A DNA stretch of 64,000 nucleotides from contig DASTKT010000085.1 of NCBI GenBank assembly GCA_035715725.1, forward strand, positions 1 to 64,000, written 5' to 3'. This document shows positions 16,349 through 23,726 of the stretch, piece by piece. This stretch comes from JADGGV01 sp035715725. GTDB taxonomy: Bacteria > Gemmatimonadota > Gemmatimonadetes > Longimicrobiales > RSA9. The notes beneath the pieces are model-generated. The model was not told the DNA's origin. It ran no database searches and worked only from the letters and a program-made list of their open reading frames with translations. Made by a program: the position numbers and the translations under genes. The stretch's first letter is position 1, and the number at the start of each line of letters is the position of its first letter.

Positions 16349-17230
16349 ATGGCGATCCGGATCCGGCGCTACGCCACCGCGAGCGAGTTCCTCCAGCGCG
16401 CCGAGCCGTGGCTGCTCCGCGCCGAGGCGGCGAACAACCTCGTGCTCTCCGTCGCCCACGCGATCGCGCGGGGCGAGGCGGCCGGCGGCGGCCACGCCTA
16501 CTTCGCCACCGTCGAGCGCGACGGCGCCGTCGCCGGCTGCGCGTTCCGCACGCCGCCCTACAAGCTCGGGCTCAGCCGCATGCCCCTGGGCGCGGCCGCG
16601 GCGCTCGCCGAGGACGTGGCCGGCGTCTACGACCGCATCCCCGGCGTGCTCGGGCCGGAGCCGGAGGCGCTCGGCTTCGCCGACGAATGGGGGCCGCCGC
16701 GCGGGCTGGTGGCGCGCCGCGGGATGCGTCAGCGGATCTACCGGTTGCACGCGGTGACCCCGCCCGCCATTCTGCCGCCGGGGCGCGCGCGGCGCGCCGT
16801 GGCCGCGGACATGCCCCTCGTCGGCCAGTGGCTCGCTGCCTTCGGCGAGGAGGTGCGGCTCCCGGTCGAGCGGGCCGAGGACGTCGCCGCCCGCTTCCTC
16901 GAGCGCGGCGAGCTGTTCGTCTGGGAGCACGCCGGCCTGGCCGCCATGGCGGCGTGGGTCGGCCGCACCCCGCACGGCGTGCGCATCGCCTTCGTCTACA
17001 CGCCGCCCGAGCGCCGCGGCCACGGCTACGCCACGGCGCTCGTCGCCGACGTGACCGAGCGCATCCTGGCGGCGGGGTACCGGTTCGCGTGCCTGTTCAC
17101 CGACCTCGGCAACCCGACGTCGAACCGGATCTACGCCTCCATCGGCTACCAGCCGGTGTGCGACGTCGTCGACGTCGAGCTCGTCGCGCCCGACGGAGCC
17201 GAGCCGCCCGCCGCCGCGGCGGGAACCTGA
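16349..17230 (+). CDS. GNAT-family N-acetyltransferase
   Basis: The 293-residue product starts at the ATG at 16349. The C-terminal half holds the acetyl-CoA fold: VRIAFVYTPPERRGHGYATA provides the beta4 strand and the R/Q-x-x-G-x-G/A pyrophosphate loop, followed by FTDLGNPTSNRIYASIGYQP with the typical N..S...Y.k.GF ending. The N-terminal half (AEPWLLRAEAANNLVLSVAH) is a second, degenerate GNAT-like lobe, as in two-lobed DUF-type acetyltransferases. The acceptor substrate is unknown. Confidence 0.85.
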   Translation: MAIRIRRYATASEFLQRAEPWLLRAEAANNLVLSVAHAIARGEAAGGGHAYFATVERDGAVAGCAFRTPPYKLGLSRMPLGAAAALAEDVAGVYDRIPGVLGPEPEALGFADEWGPPRGLVARRGMRQRIYRLHAVTPPAILPPGRARRAVAADMPLVGQWLAAFGEEVRLPVERAEDVAARFLERGELFVWEHAGLAAMAAWVGRTPHGVRIAFVYTPPERRGHGYATALVADVTERILAAGYRFACLFTDLGNPTSNRIYASIGYQPVCDVVDVELVAPDGAEPPAAAAGT

Positions 17231-17249
17231 GAGCGAGGAGCCAGACGCG

Positions 17250-17993
17250 ATGTCGATCGACAACGAGGAAGACCTGCGCGGGATGGAGGCGGCGGGCGCC
17301 GCCGTCGCCGAGACGCTCCGCGAGCTGCGCGCCTTCGTCCGCCCCGGCGTCACGACCGGCGAGCTGGACGCGCTCGCCGCCGAGACGCTCGCCCGCTACG
17401 GCGCCCGCTCCGCGCCCCGCCTCGTCTACGACTTCCCCGGCACCATCTGCATCAGCGTGAACGACGAGGCCGTGCACGGCGTCCCCGGCCGGCGCGAGCT
17501 GCACCCCGGCGACCTCGTCACGCTCGACGTGACCGCCGAGCTCCACGGCTACTTCGCCGACGCCGCCGTCACCGTGCCGGTCCCACCCGTCTCCCCCCGC
17601 GCCACGGCGCTCGTCGAGGCGGCCGAGGCGGCGTTCTGGCGCGGCGCCGACGTCGCCCGCGCCGGCACGCCGCTCCGCGAGGTCGGCCGCGCCGTCGAGC
17701 GCGAGGTGCGCAGCCGCGGCTTCCACGTGCTCCGCGACCTCTGCGGCCACGGCATCGGCCGCTCGATCCACGAGGCGCCCAGCGTGCTCAACTACTACGA
17801 CCCGCGCGACCGCACCGTCCTCTCCGACGGGCTCGTGCTCGCGCTCGAGCCCATCGTCGCCACCGGCACCGGGCGCACCCGCCTCGCCCGCGACGGCTGG
17901 ACCGTCCGCAGCGCCGACGGCAGCCTCGCCGCCCACTTCGAGCACACGATCGTCGTCCGCCCCGGCGCGCCGCTCATCCTCACGGCGGCGTGA
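17250..17993 (+). CDS. map: Methionine aminopeptidase, type I
   Basis: This 247-residue cytosolic metallopeptidase of family M24 starts 19 bp after the GNAT gene with GAGCGAGGAG upstream. Metal ligands are recognisable: LVTLDVTAELHGYFADAAVT holds the two Asp, CGHGIGRSIHEAP the His, and VLALEPIVATG and FEHTIVV the two Glu. SVNDEAVHGVPG is the substrate-side motif with the conserved His. It removes the initiator methionine from nascent proteins. The protein lacks an N-terminal zinc-finger extension. The window contains no ribosomal operon, where a housekeeping copy often lies, so this may be a second map gene. Confidence 0.93.
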   Translation: MSIDNEEDLRGMEAAGAAVAETLRELRAFVRPGVTTGELDALAAETLARYGARSAPRLVYDFPGTICISVNDEAVHGVPGRRELHPGDLVTLDVTAELHGYFADAAVTVPVPPVSPRATALVEAAEAAFWRGADVARAGTPLREVGRAVEREVRSRGFHVLRDLCGHGIGRSIHEAPSVLNYYDPRDRTVLSDGLVLALEPIVATGTGRTRLARDGWTVRSADGSLAAHFEHTIVVRPGAPLILTAA

Positions 17994-18004
17994 GGGCGGG
18001 CGGC

Positions 18005-18080
18005 CGGCCCGCGCTCGCCCGGGACGCGGCGAGGTCGCGGTCGAGGTCGCGGGCGAGGTCGCGGGCGCGAGCGGGCGGGA
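18005..18080. repeat. GAGGTCGCGG periodic element with inverted flanks
   Basis: The word (C)GAGGTCGCGG(T/G)C is repeated three to four times with 12-bp period at 18030-18064. The left flank CCCGCGCTCGCCCGG (about 18008-18022) is roughly complementary to GCGGGCGCGAGCGGGCGGG at 18061-18079. It is another repeat-armed hairpin between genes, ending just before the cupin ribosome-binding site. Confidence 0.5.
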
Positions 18081-18103
18081 CCCCATTCCGAGGGAGGACG
18101 CAC

Positions 18104-18463
18104 ATGCGGAAGGTCAACCTCGCCGAGACGTTCGGCCGCTTCGACGACGCCTGGCACCCCCGCATCGTCGGCGCGGTCAACGACACCCACGTGAAGGTCG
18201 TGAAGCTCCTCGGCGAGTTCGAGTGGCACCACCACGACGCCGAGGACGAGCTCTTCCTCGTCGTGAAGGGGCGCATGCTGATGCAGTTCCGTGACCGCGA
18301 CGTCTGGCTCGAGCAGGGCGAGCTCCTCATCGTGCCCCGCGGCGTCGAGCACCGCCCGGTCGCGCCCGAGGAGTGCCACGTCGTCCTCGTCGAGCCCGCC
18401 GGCACCCTCAACACCGGCACCGTCCACGGCCCGCGGACCATCGCGGAGCCGGAGTGGATCTAG
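18104..18463 (+). CDS. Small cupin-domain protein
   Basis: This 119-residue single-domain cupin starts at the ATG at 18104 after a strong AGGGAGGAC site. The metal-binding residues are seen in FEWHHHDAEDELFLVVKGRM (HxH and E) and PRGVEHRPVAPEE (H). The hydrophobic barrel strands LMQFRDRDVWLEQGELLIVP lie between. This compact type is widespread, often annotated as mannose-6-phosphate-isomerase-like, and its substrate is usually unknown. It is preceded by a GC hairpin-type repeat that separates it from the methionine aminopeptidase gene. Confidence 0.85.
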   Translation: MRKVNLAETFGRFDDAWHPRIVGAVNDTHVKVVKLLGEFEWHHHDAEDELFLVVKGRMLMQFRDRDVWLEQGELLIVPRGVEHRPVAPEECHVVLVEPAGTLNTGTVHGPRTIAEPEWI

Positions 18464-18536
18464 GCGACGCCGCGGCCGACGGTCCGCGCCGGACCCCGTC
18501 CGCCCGCATCCTCGCACGACCCGGAGAGCCCCCGAC

Positions 18537-18854
18537 ATGCGCGACGATCGCGGCGACGCCGCCCCCGCCTCGCCCTTCCTTGGCCTCGTCATCTGCCTGG
18601 CGGTCGGCGCCGGGCTCTTCCTCTTCGCCGCCGCCGCGCACCTCCCGCGCGACCGCGTCCTCTACACCGGCCTCGGCGCCGGCCTGATCCTGGCCACGCT
18701 CCTCCGTCCCGCGTGGTTCTGGGAGCACCCCAAGGCGCGCTGGCTCCGCAACCTCGTCGGCGACGAGGCGACCGCGCTGTTCTATCTCGCCGTCGGCGGC
18801 GCCTGTGTGTGGATCGGGGTGTTCACGCAGCTCCCGTTCGGGCGGTCGAGGTAG
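18537..18854 (+). CDS. Hypothetical three-helix membrane protein
   Basis: The 105-residue protein has no recognisable family. Hydrophobic segments lie at about 14-34 (FLGLVICLAVGAGLFLFAAA), 43-58 (YTGLGAGLILATLLRP) and 80-97 (ALFYLAVGGACVWIGVF). The arginine-rich C-terminus (PFGRSR) suggests a cytoplasmic tail. An immunity or accessory role cannot be inferred. It ends just before a repeat-rich intergenic stretch. Confidence 0.6.
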   Translation: MRDDRGDAAPASPFLGLVICLAVGAGLFLFAAAAHLPRDRVLYTGLGAGLILATLLRPAWFWEHPKARWLRNLVGDEATALFYLAVGGACVWIGVFTQLPFGRSR

Positions 18855-18861
18855 CTCGCGT

Positions 18862-18980
18862 AGTTCCCGCTTGCGCGCCCGCTTCCGCTTCCGCTCCCGG
18901 CTGGTCGCACGCCTCGCCGCGCTGCCTGGGAACTGCCGGGCGCGGGCGCGGGCGCGCAAGCGGGAGCGGGAGCGGGAAAC
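18862..18980. repeat. CGCTTCC/GCGGGA-type inverted element
   Basis: TTCCCGCTTGCGCGCCCGCT, then TCCGCTTCCGCTCCCGG (about 18863-18900), is mirrored by GGGCGCGGGCGCGCAAGCGG and GAGCGGGAGCGGGAA (about 18940-18977). The arms are about 38 bp, built from hexamer words, with a centre of about 40 bp. It is the third kind of repeat-armed palindrome in the window. The rest of the gap to 19252 shows no gene. Confidence 0.7.
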
Positions 18981-19252
18981 CCCGCGGCGGACTCGGAGGC
19001 TCGGACGGCCAATCCTGCCCCGGGTAGCCCGCCACCACCGCCAACTCCGTGCGGCACAAACCGTTAGCAGGTAGGGAAGATTTCCCCGTTCCCCGCGGTT
19101 CCACTCTTGCCGCGGTCTCTCCGGATCACCCGTTATCTCAAGTGCCGCAACGCTTTGCGCCCCAAACGTCCGTTTGGGAACATCTGTTGCCGGACGGACC
19201 CGCGTTCGACGGCGCATGCCGTCGTTCACGTGGGACTTTACAGGAGGCACGA

Positions 19253-19774
19253 ATGGACACGAGGACGAATGGAATCCGGCTCGCGACGGCGGTCGCGGCG
19301 CTGCTCTTCGTGGGGGTGGGGACGGCGGGCGCGCAGGAGCCGACCAAGGCCACGCCCACCCCGGCGGACGCGCAGGTGTGCACCGTGAAGCTGGATCCGC
19401 AGGCGGTCCAGATCCAGGCGGAGCCCGTGCAGCTCAAGGCGAGCCTGTCGCAGGCGATCGGCGCGGGGGTGGTCGCGGCGATCCAGGAGGAAGGGAGCGG
19501 GGTCGAAGTGGCGGTGGCTCCTGCGCCCGACGCGGCGGGGAAGACGGACGTGACCACGCCGAACCCGGCCGGCCCGGCGCCGAAGGAGCCGCCCGTCGGG
19601 AAGCCGTCGTCGTCCTCGACCGGCCAGCCGGCCCCGACCATGGGCGCCGCGGGGGAGAGCGTCGCGCTGACGCTGAACACCCAGGCGGCGAAGGCCGGCG
19701 AATACACGCTCTCGCTGAAGGGCGAGACCGGCGCGTGCACCGGCAAGTTCACGGTTCAGGGCGCACCGAAATAA
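19253..19774 (+). CDS. Secreted hypothetical protein, proline/serine-rich middle
   Basis: The ATG at 19253 follows a near-perfect AGGAGG. The 173-residue product has a signal peptide (RLATAVAALLFVGVGTAGAQ), then a soluble beta-type domain with a single Cys near each end (VCTVKL and TGACTGKF) that could form a disulphide. Between them is a Pro/Ser/Thr linker (about 95-135). The repeated hydrophobic phrases QAVQIQAEPVQLKA and GESVALTLNTQAAKAGEYTL look like two halves of one Ig-like sandwich. No family is recognised. A T-tailed terminator follows directly, so the gene is probably monocistronic and well expressed. Confidence 0.65.
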   Translation: MDTRTNGIRLATAVAALLFVGVGTAGAQEPTKATPTPADAQVCTVKLDPQAVQIQAEPVQLKASLSQAIGAGVVAAIQEEGSGVEVAVAPAPDAAGKTDVTTPNPAGPAPKEPPVGKPSSSSTGQPAPTMGAAGESVALTLNTQAAKAGEYTLSLKGETGACTGKFTVQGAPK

Positions 19775-19802
19775 CGGCACGCTCCATCCCAGCAATGGAC
19801 CG

Positions 19803-19841
19803 CGGCCCCGGGCGAGGAGATCGCCCGGGGCCGTTTCTGTT
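19803..19841 (+). terminator. Rho-independent terminator
   Basis: CGGCCCCGGGCGA (19803-19815) pairs with TCGCCCGGGGCCG (19821-19833) around a 5-nt loop and is followed by TTTCTGTT. This is the clearest classical terminator in the window and closes the secreted-protein gene. Confidence 0.85.
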
Positions 19842-19950
19842 CCGCTCTCGCTTACGCTCCCGGGAAACCAGAAGCGCCTCGGCGTCCACGGCCGTTGCCA
19901 GGTCCGGCGCGAAGCCGTCCCGGGAGCGGAGGCATAAGCAGAAGCGGGAA
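19835..19950. repeat. CGCTTCC/GCGGGA-type inverted element, second copy
   Basis: TTCTGTTCCGCTCTCGCTTA followed by CGCTCCCGGG (19835-19864) faces CCCGGGAGCGGAGGCATAAG and CAGAAGCGGGA (19919-19949). The arms are less regular than at 18862-18980 but share the CGCTCCCGGG end. It lies between convergent genes, just past the terminator and just before the lactate permease stop. Confidence 0.6.
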
Positions 19951-19953
19951 AAC

Positions 19954-21762
19954 CTACGGCACCACGAGCCTCACGAACGGCCAAACATACGCCTGCAGCA
20001 TCACCAGCCCGCCCACCAGCCCCGCCAGCGCCAGCGAATGCCAGAAGACGAAGCGCAGGATCTCCCACTCGTGCCCGTACCAGCGCGTGGCCGTGCTGGC
20101 GACGACGATGCTCTGCGCGTCGATCATCTTCCCCATGACGCCGCCGGAGGAGTTCGCGGCGGCCATGAGCGTGGGGGAGAGGCCGAGCTGCTGGGCGGTG
20201 ATCTTCTGGAGGCTGCCGAAGAGCACGTTGGAGGAGGTGTCGGAGCCGGTGAGCGCGACGCCGAGCCAGCCGAGCAGCGTACCGAAGAACGGGTAGAGCG
20301 GGCCGGTCCGGGCGAAGGCGAGTCCGAGGATCGCGTCGAGGCCGGCGTAGCGGGTGACATAGCCGAGCGCGAGCATGGCCGCGATGGTCAGCAGCGACAG
20401 CCGCACGACCTTCAGCGTCTCCCAGTACGCGCGGGCCAGGCGGCGCGGCCCGAAGCCGAGGAGCGCGCCGGAGAGGAGCGCCGCGAGCAGGATCGCCGTG
20501 CCGGTGGCGGAGAGCCAGTTGAAGAGGAAGACGGCCGGCTCCGGCTGCGCCGAGGCGACGACGGGCGGCAGCCGGAGCACCGCCCGGTCCAGCCCCGGGA
20601 CCGGGAGCCTCGGCGCCGAGACGGCGTTGAGCGCGTCCTTGATCGTGGGGAGGCCCCAGAGGAACACGAGGATGCTGAGGACGAGCCAGGGGGCCCAGGC
20701 CTTGAACGTCGATGCCGCGGGGTCGCGGCGGCCCGACGGCACGCCGGACGCGGGGTCGCGCGGATCCGCGGGGCCGTCGGGAGCGGCTCCCGGCCCCGCG
20801 AGCGCCGCCGCGCCCCCGGGAGCATCGTCACGCACGCGCGCATGCCCGGCGCCGCCGGCACCGGGCTCCGCGGCCACGCTGCCGGGCTCCGGCTCGTAGC
20901 TCGCTCCCGCCGGCACCAGCGCGGCGGCCGGCACCCGCGCGCCGGCCGGGGCGGGGCGCCAGAGCTTCAGGAACCCCGCGAGCGCCGCCATCGACGCCAC
21001 GGACGCGACGACGTCGACGAGCCACGGGCCGTGTAGGTTCGCGACGAGCGCCTGCGGCGCGGCGAACGCGAGGCCGGCGACGAGGAGCGCCGGCCAGACC
21101 TCGAGCATGCCGCGGAAGCCGGCGTAGGCCCAGATCAGCCAGAACGGCACGATCACGGAGAAGAGCGGGAGCTGCCGGCCGACCATGGCGCTGAGCGCGT
21201 GCAGGTCGAGGCCGGTCACGCCCTGGAGCGCGATGATCGGCGTGCCGAGCGCGCCGAACGCGACGGGCGCGGTGTTGGCCAGGAGCGAGAGGCCGGACGC
21301 CTCGAGCGGGCCGAAGCCGAGGCCGATGAGCACGGCGGCCGTCACGGCCACGGGGGTGCCGAAGCCGGCGGCGCCCTCGAAGAACGCGCCGAAGCAGAAC
21401 GCGACGAGCAGGAGCTGCAGGCGGCGGTCGGCGGTGATCCCGGTGATGCTCCGCTGGAGCACGTCGAACTGCCCGGCCTCGCGCGTGAGCCGGTAGAGGA
21501 AGATGACGTTCAGGACGATCCAGCCGATGGGGAAGAGGCCGTAGGCCGCGCCGAAGCCGGCGGCCTCGACGGCCAGGCGCGCCGGCATCCCGAGCACGCC
21601 GATCGCCACGAGCAGCGCGGTGGCCAGCCCGAGCAGCGCGGCCGTGTGCGCCTGGATGCGGCGCGAGGCGAGCGCGCCGAGCAGCACGACGACGGGGAGC
21701 GCCGCGACGGCGACGGAGAGTGCGCCACTCGGCAGCGGCGCGTAGTTCTGGGGCCAGGTCAT
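19954..21762 (-). CDS. lldP: L-lactate permease family transporter
   Basis: The start is the ATG at 21762; the upstream in-frame sequence crosses the operator-like repeats. The 602 residues form about 12-14 membrane helices. Typical LldP segments include FFEGAAGFGTPVAVTAAVLI, the glycine-rich AALGTPIIALQGVTG-like stretch, GWLGVALTGSDTSSNVLFGS and SSGGVMGKMIDAQSI near the C-terminus. The family imports lactate or glycolate with protons at the inner membrane. Between helices in the middle (about 292-357) is a Gly/Ala/Pro/Asp-rich low-complexity insert of about 65 residues, not usual in the family and probably a cytoplasmic loop. No lactate dehydrogenase gene is adjacent. A divergent MFS gene shares the upstream region. 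Confidence 0.9.
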   Translation of the reverse strand: MTWPQNYAPLPSGALSVAVAALPVVVLLGALASRRIQAHTAALLGLATALLVAIGVLGMPARLAVEAAGFGAAYGLFPIGWIVLNVIFLYRLTREAGQFDVLQRSITGITADRRLQLLLVAFCFGAFFEGAAGFGTPVAVTAAVLIGLGFGPLEASGLSLLANTAPVAFGALGTPIIALQGVTGLDLHALSAMVGRQLPLFSVIVPFWLIWAYAGFRGMLEVWPALLVAGLAFAAPQALVANLHGPWLVDVVASVASMAALAGFLKLWRPAPAGARVPAAALVPAGASYEPEPGSVAAEPGAGGAGHARVRDDAPGGAAALAGPGAAPDGPADPRDPASGVPSGRRDPAASTFKAWAPWLVLSILVFLWGLPTIKDALNAVSAPRLPVPGLDRAVLRLPPVVASAQPEPAVFLFNWLSATGTAILLAALLSGALLGFGPRRLARAYWETLKVVRLSLLTIAAMLALGYVTRYAGLDAILGLAFARTGPLYPFFGTLLGWLGVALTGSDTSSNVLFGSLQKITAQQLGLSPTLMAAANSSGGVMGKMIDAQSIVVASTATRWYGHEWEILRFVFWHSLALAGLVGGLVMLQAYVWPFVRLVVP

Positions 21763-21820
21763 CGGTGTCGTCGGGGTGCGGGGGAGCGGCCGGTCGACTA
21801 GAATACGCGCCCCGCGGAGC

Positions 21821-21985
21821 GCGGACCACGGTCCAGCCGGACGGCGGCGCCACGCCCGGAGCGCGCGCCGCCCCCGTGGCGCGGACCACGCCGCCGCGGA
21901 CGACGGCCGTCGCGGCGCCCGGGTTTCCGCGCACCCCGGGCTCCGCGGACCACCGGTCTCGCGGACCACGTTTCCGCGGACCCCG
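21821..21985. promoter_or_regulatory. Cluster of GCGGACCACG direct repeats in a divergent intergenic region
   Basis: Exact GCGGACCACG occurs at 21821, 21881 and 21961, with one- or two-base variants at 21896, 21945 and 21976. Several spacings are 15-16 bp and others are larger. The cluster lies in the 241-bp gap between the divergently transcribed lactate permease and MFS genes, a natural place for shared operators. It could instead be a degenerate tandem repeat without function. Confidence 0.55.
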
Positions 21986-22003
21986 GATCCCCGAGCACCC
22001 CGA

Positions 22004-23269
22004 ATGTCGCAGTCGCAGCCCGAGGACAGTCCCGAGGCCCCGCGGCCCCCGCTGCGGGGCGACCCGTACGCCGCCCTCCGCTTCCCCGATTTCCGCCGGT
22101 TCCTGGCCGGGAACTTCCTGTCGAGCATCGGCGTGCAGATGCAGACGGTGGCGGTCGGCTGGTACCTGTACGAGCGCACCGACTCCGCGCTGGCGCTGGG
22201 CGGCGTGGGGCTGGCGCAGGTGCTGCCGATCTTCCTGCTCACGCTCCCGGCCGGCCACCTGGCGGACCGCTTCGACCGCAAGCGGCTGCTGGTCGCGGCG
22301 CTCGGGCTCGGAGTGCTCAACTCGATCGGGCTCGCCTGGCTCTCCGCGGTCAACGGCGCCGTCGCGCTGCTCTACCTCTTCCTCGTGCTGAACGGCGTGG
22401 CGCGCGCGTTCATCGCGCCGGCCCGCGACTCGCTCGGCCCGCAGCTCCTCCCGCTCGAGCTGCTCGGCAACGGCGCTACCTGGCGCAGCGGCTCCTTCCA
22501 GCTTGCGTCCGTGCTCGGGCCCTCCTTCGGCGGGCTCGTCATCGGCCTGCGCCACAGCGCGACGCCGGCGTTCATCGGCACGGCCACGTCGCTCGCGCTC
22601 TTCGCCGTGCTGATCGCCGGCGTCACGCCGCGCCGCTACCTCCCCGCCCGTGGCGGCACGCCCATGGAGATCTTCGCCGGCGGCGTCCGCTTCATCTGGC
22701 GCACGCGCATCCTTCTGGCGACGATCACGCTCGACCTCTTCGCCGTGCTCCTCGGCGGCGCGACGATGCTGCTCCCCGTGTTCGCCAAGGACATCCTGCA
22801 CGTCGGGCCACGCTCGCTCGGCTGGATGATGGCCGCGCCCTCCGTCGGCGCGGTCCTCGTCGCGCTCGTGCTGGCGCGGCACCCGCTGCAGCGCGCGGGC
22901 CGGGCGCTCCTCTGGGCCGTGGCCGGCTTCGGCGCCGCGACGGTCGCGTTCGGGCTGTCGCGCTCCTACGTCCTCTCGCTCGCGCTCCTCGCCGCGATCG
23001 GCGGCCTCGACATGGTCAGCGTCGTCGTGCGCAGCACGCTCATGCAGGTGCTGACCCCCGACGACCTGCGCGGCCGCGTTGGCGCGATCAACGCGCTGTT
23101 CATCGGCACGTCCAACGAGCTCGGCGGCTTCGAGAGCGGCACGACCGCCGCGCTCTTCGGCCCCGTCGCCTCCGTGGTCGGCGGCGGGATCGGCAGCATC
23201 CTCGTCGTGCTCGCCGTGGCGAAGATCTGGCCGGAGGTGGGGCGCTACGGGCGGCTGGAGGCGGGGTAG
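22004..23269 (+). CDS. MFS transporter, EntS/MFS_3-type exporter
   Basis: The 421-residue protein starts at the ATG at 22004; there is no obvious ribosome-binding site, so translation may be leaderless or weak. The first helices carry FLSSIGVQMQTVAVGWYLYE and the A-motif-like loop GHLADRFDRKRLL. MQVLTPDDLRGRVGAINALF near the C-terminus is diagnostic of the MFS_3 branch (enterobactin-exporter-like). About 12 membrane helices are visible. Members export siderophores, macrolides or unknown small molecules. No biosynthetic cluster lies beside it, so the cargo is unknown. Confidence 0.85.
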   Translation: MSQSQPEDSPEAPRPPLRGDPYAALRFPDFRRFLAGNFLSSIGVQMQTVAVGWYLYERTDSALALGGVGLAQVLPIFLLTLPAGHLADRFDRKRLLVAALGLGVLNSIGLAWLSAVNGAVALLYLFLVLNGVARAFIAPARDSLGPQLLPLELLGNGATWRSGSFQLASVLGPSFGGLVIGLRHSATPAFIGTATSLALFAVLIAGVTPRRYLPARGGTPMEIFAGGVRFIWRTRILLATITLDLFAVLLGGATMLLPVFAKDILHVGPRSLGWMMAAPSVGAVLVALVLARHPLQRAGRALLWAVAGFGAATVAFGLSRSYVLSLALLAAIGGLDMVSVVVRSTLMQVLTPDDLRGRVGAINALFIGTSNELGGFESGTTAALFGPVASVVGGGIGSILVVLAVAKIWPEVGRYGRLEAG

Positions 23270-23271
23270 GG

Positions 23272-23706
23272 AACGGCCCTTTTTCACCGCAGAGGCGCAG
23301 AGGGCGCAGAGAACGGCAACGGAAAGCCGTGCGACGAAGCTTCGTCGGCGTCCGAACGGATTTTTCACAGGGAGCTCGGGAGCTTGGGAGGACGGCGGGG
23401 GCCGGCGGGACGCAGCGTCCGCGGCGAACGCATGCATCCATTATGAAGTTGGAACCCGGCTACGCCGCCTCCAGCGCCGACGCCGGAAATGAAGCTGGGG
23501 GTTGCACCGGTGACCCGCGTTCCACCGGTCCAACCCCCAAAAGGATGCTTCCGCTACGACGCCCCCCGCGCCGCCCCCAGCGGGTCTCCCCAGCTCCCAA
23601 GCTCCCTGTGAATGAAAATTCGTTCAAACGCCGACGAAGCTTCGCCGCCCGGCTTTCCGTTGCCGTTCTCCGCGCCCTCTGCGTCTCTGCGGTGAAAACG
23701 CCGTTG
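23272..23706. repeat. Nested CGCAGAG / CACAGGGAG palindrome, copy 2 (about 435 bp)
   Basis: The outer arms of about 115 bp match in inverse orientation at roughly 85-90% by eye. Left: TTTTCACCGCAGAGGCGCAG, then AACGGCAACGGAAAGCC, GACGAAGCTTCGTCGGCG and TTTCACAGGGAGCTCGGGAG. Right: the same blocks reversed at 23590-23706. Near the centre, TGGGGGTTGCACCGGT (about 23497) faces ACCGGTCCAACCCCCA (about 23526), an inner hairpin. No transposase is encoded. It separates the convergent MFS and DUF5916 genes. The outer ends match the shorter element at 6358-6523. Confidence 0.85.
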
Positions 23707-23726
23707 ATCCGTTCCCGTCCAATCCC

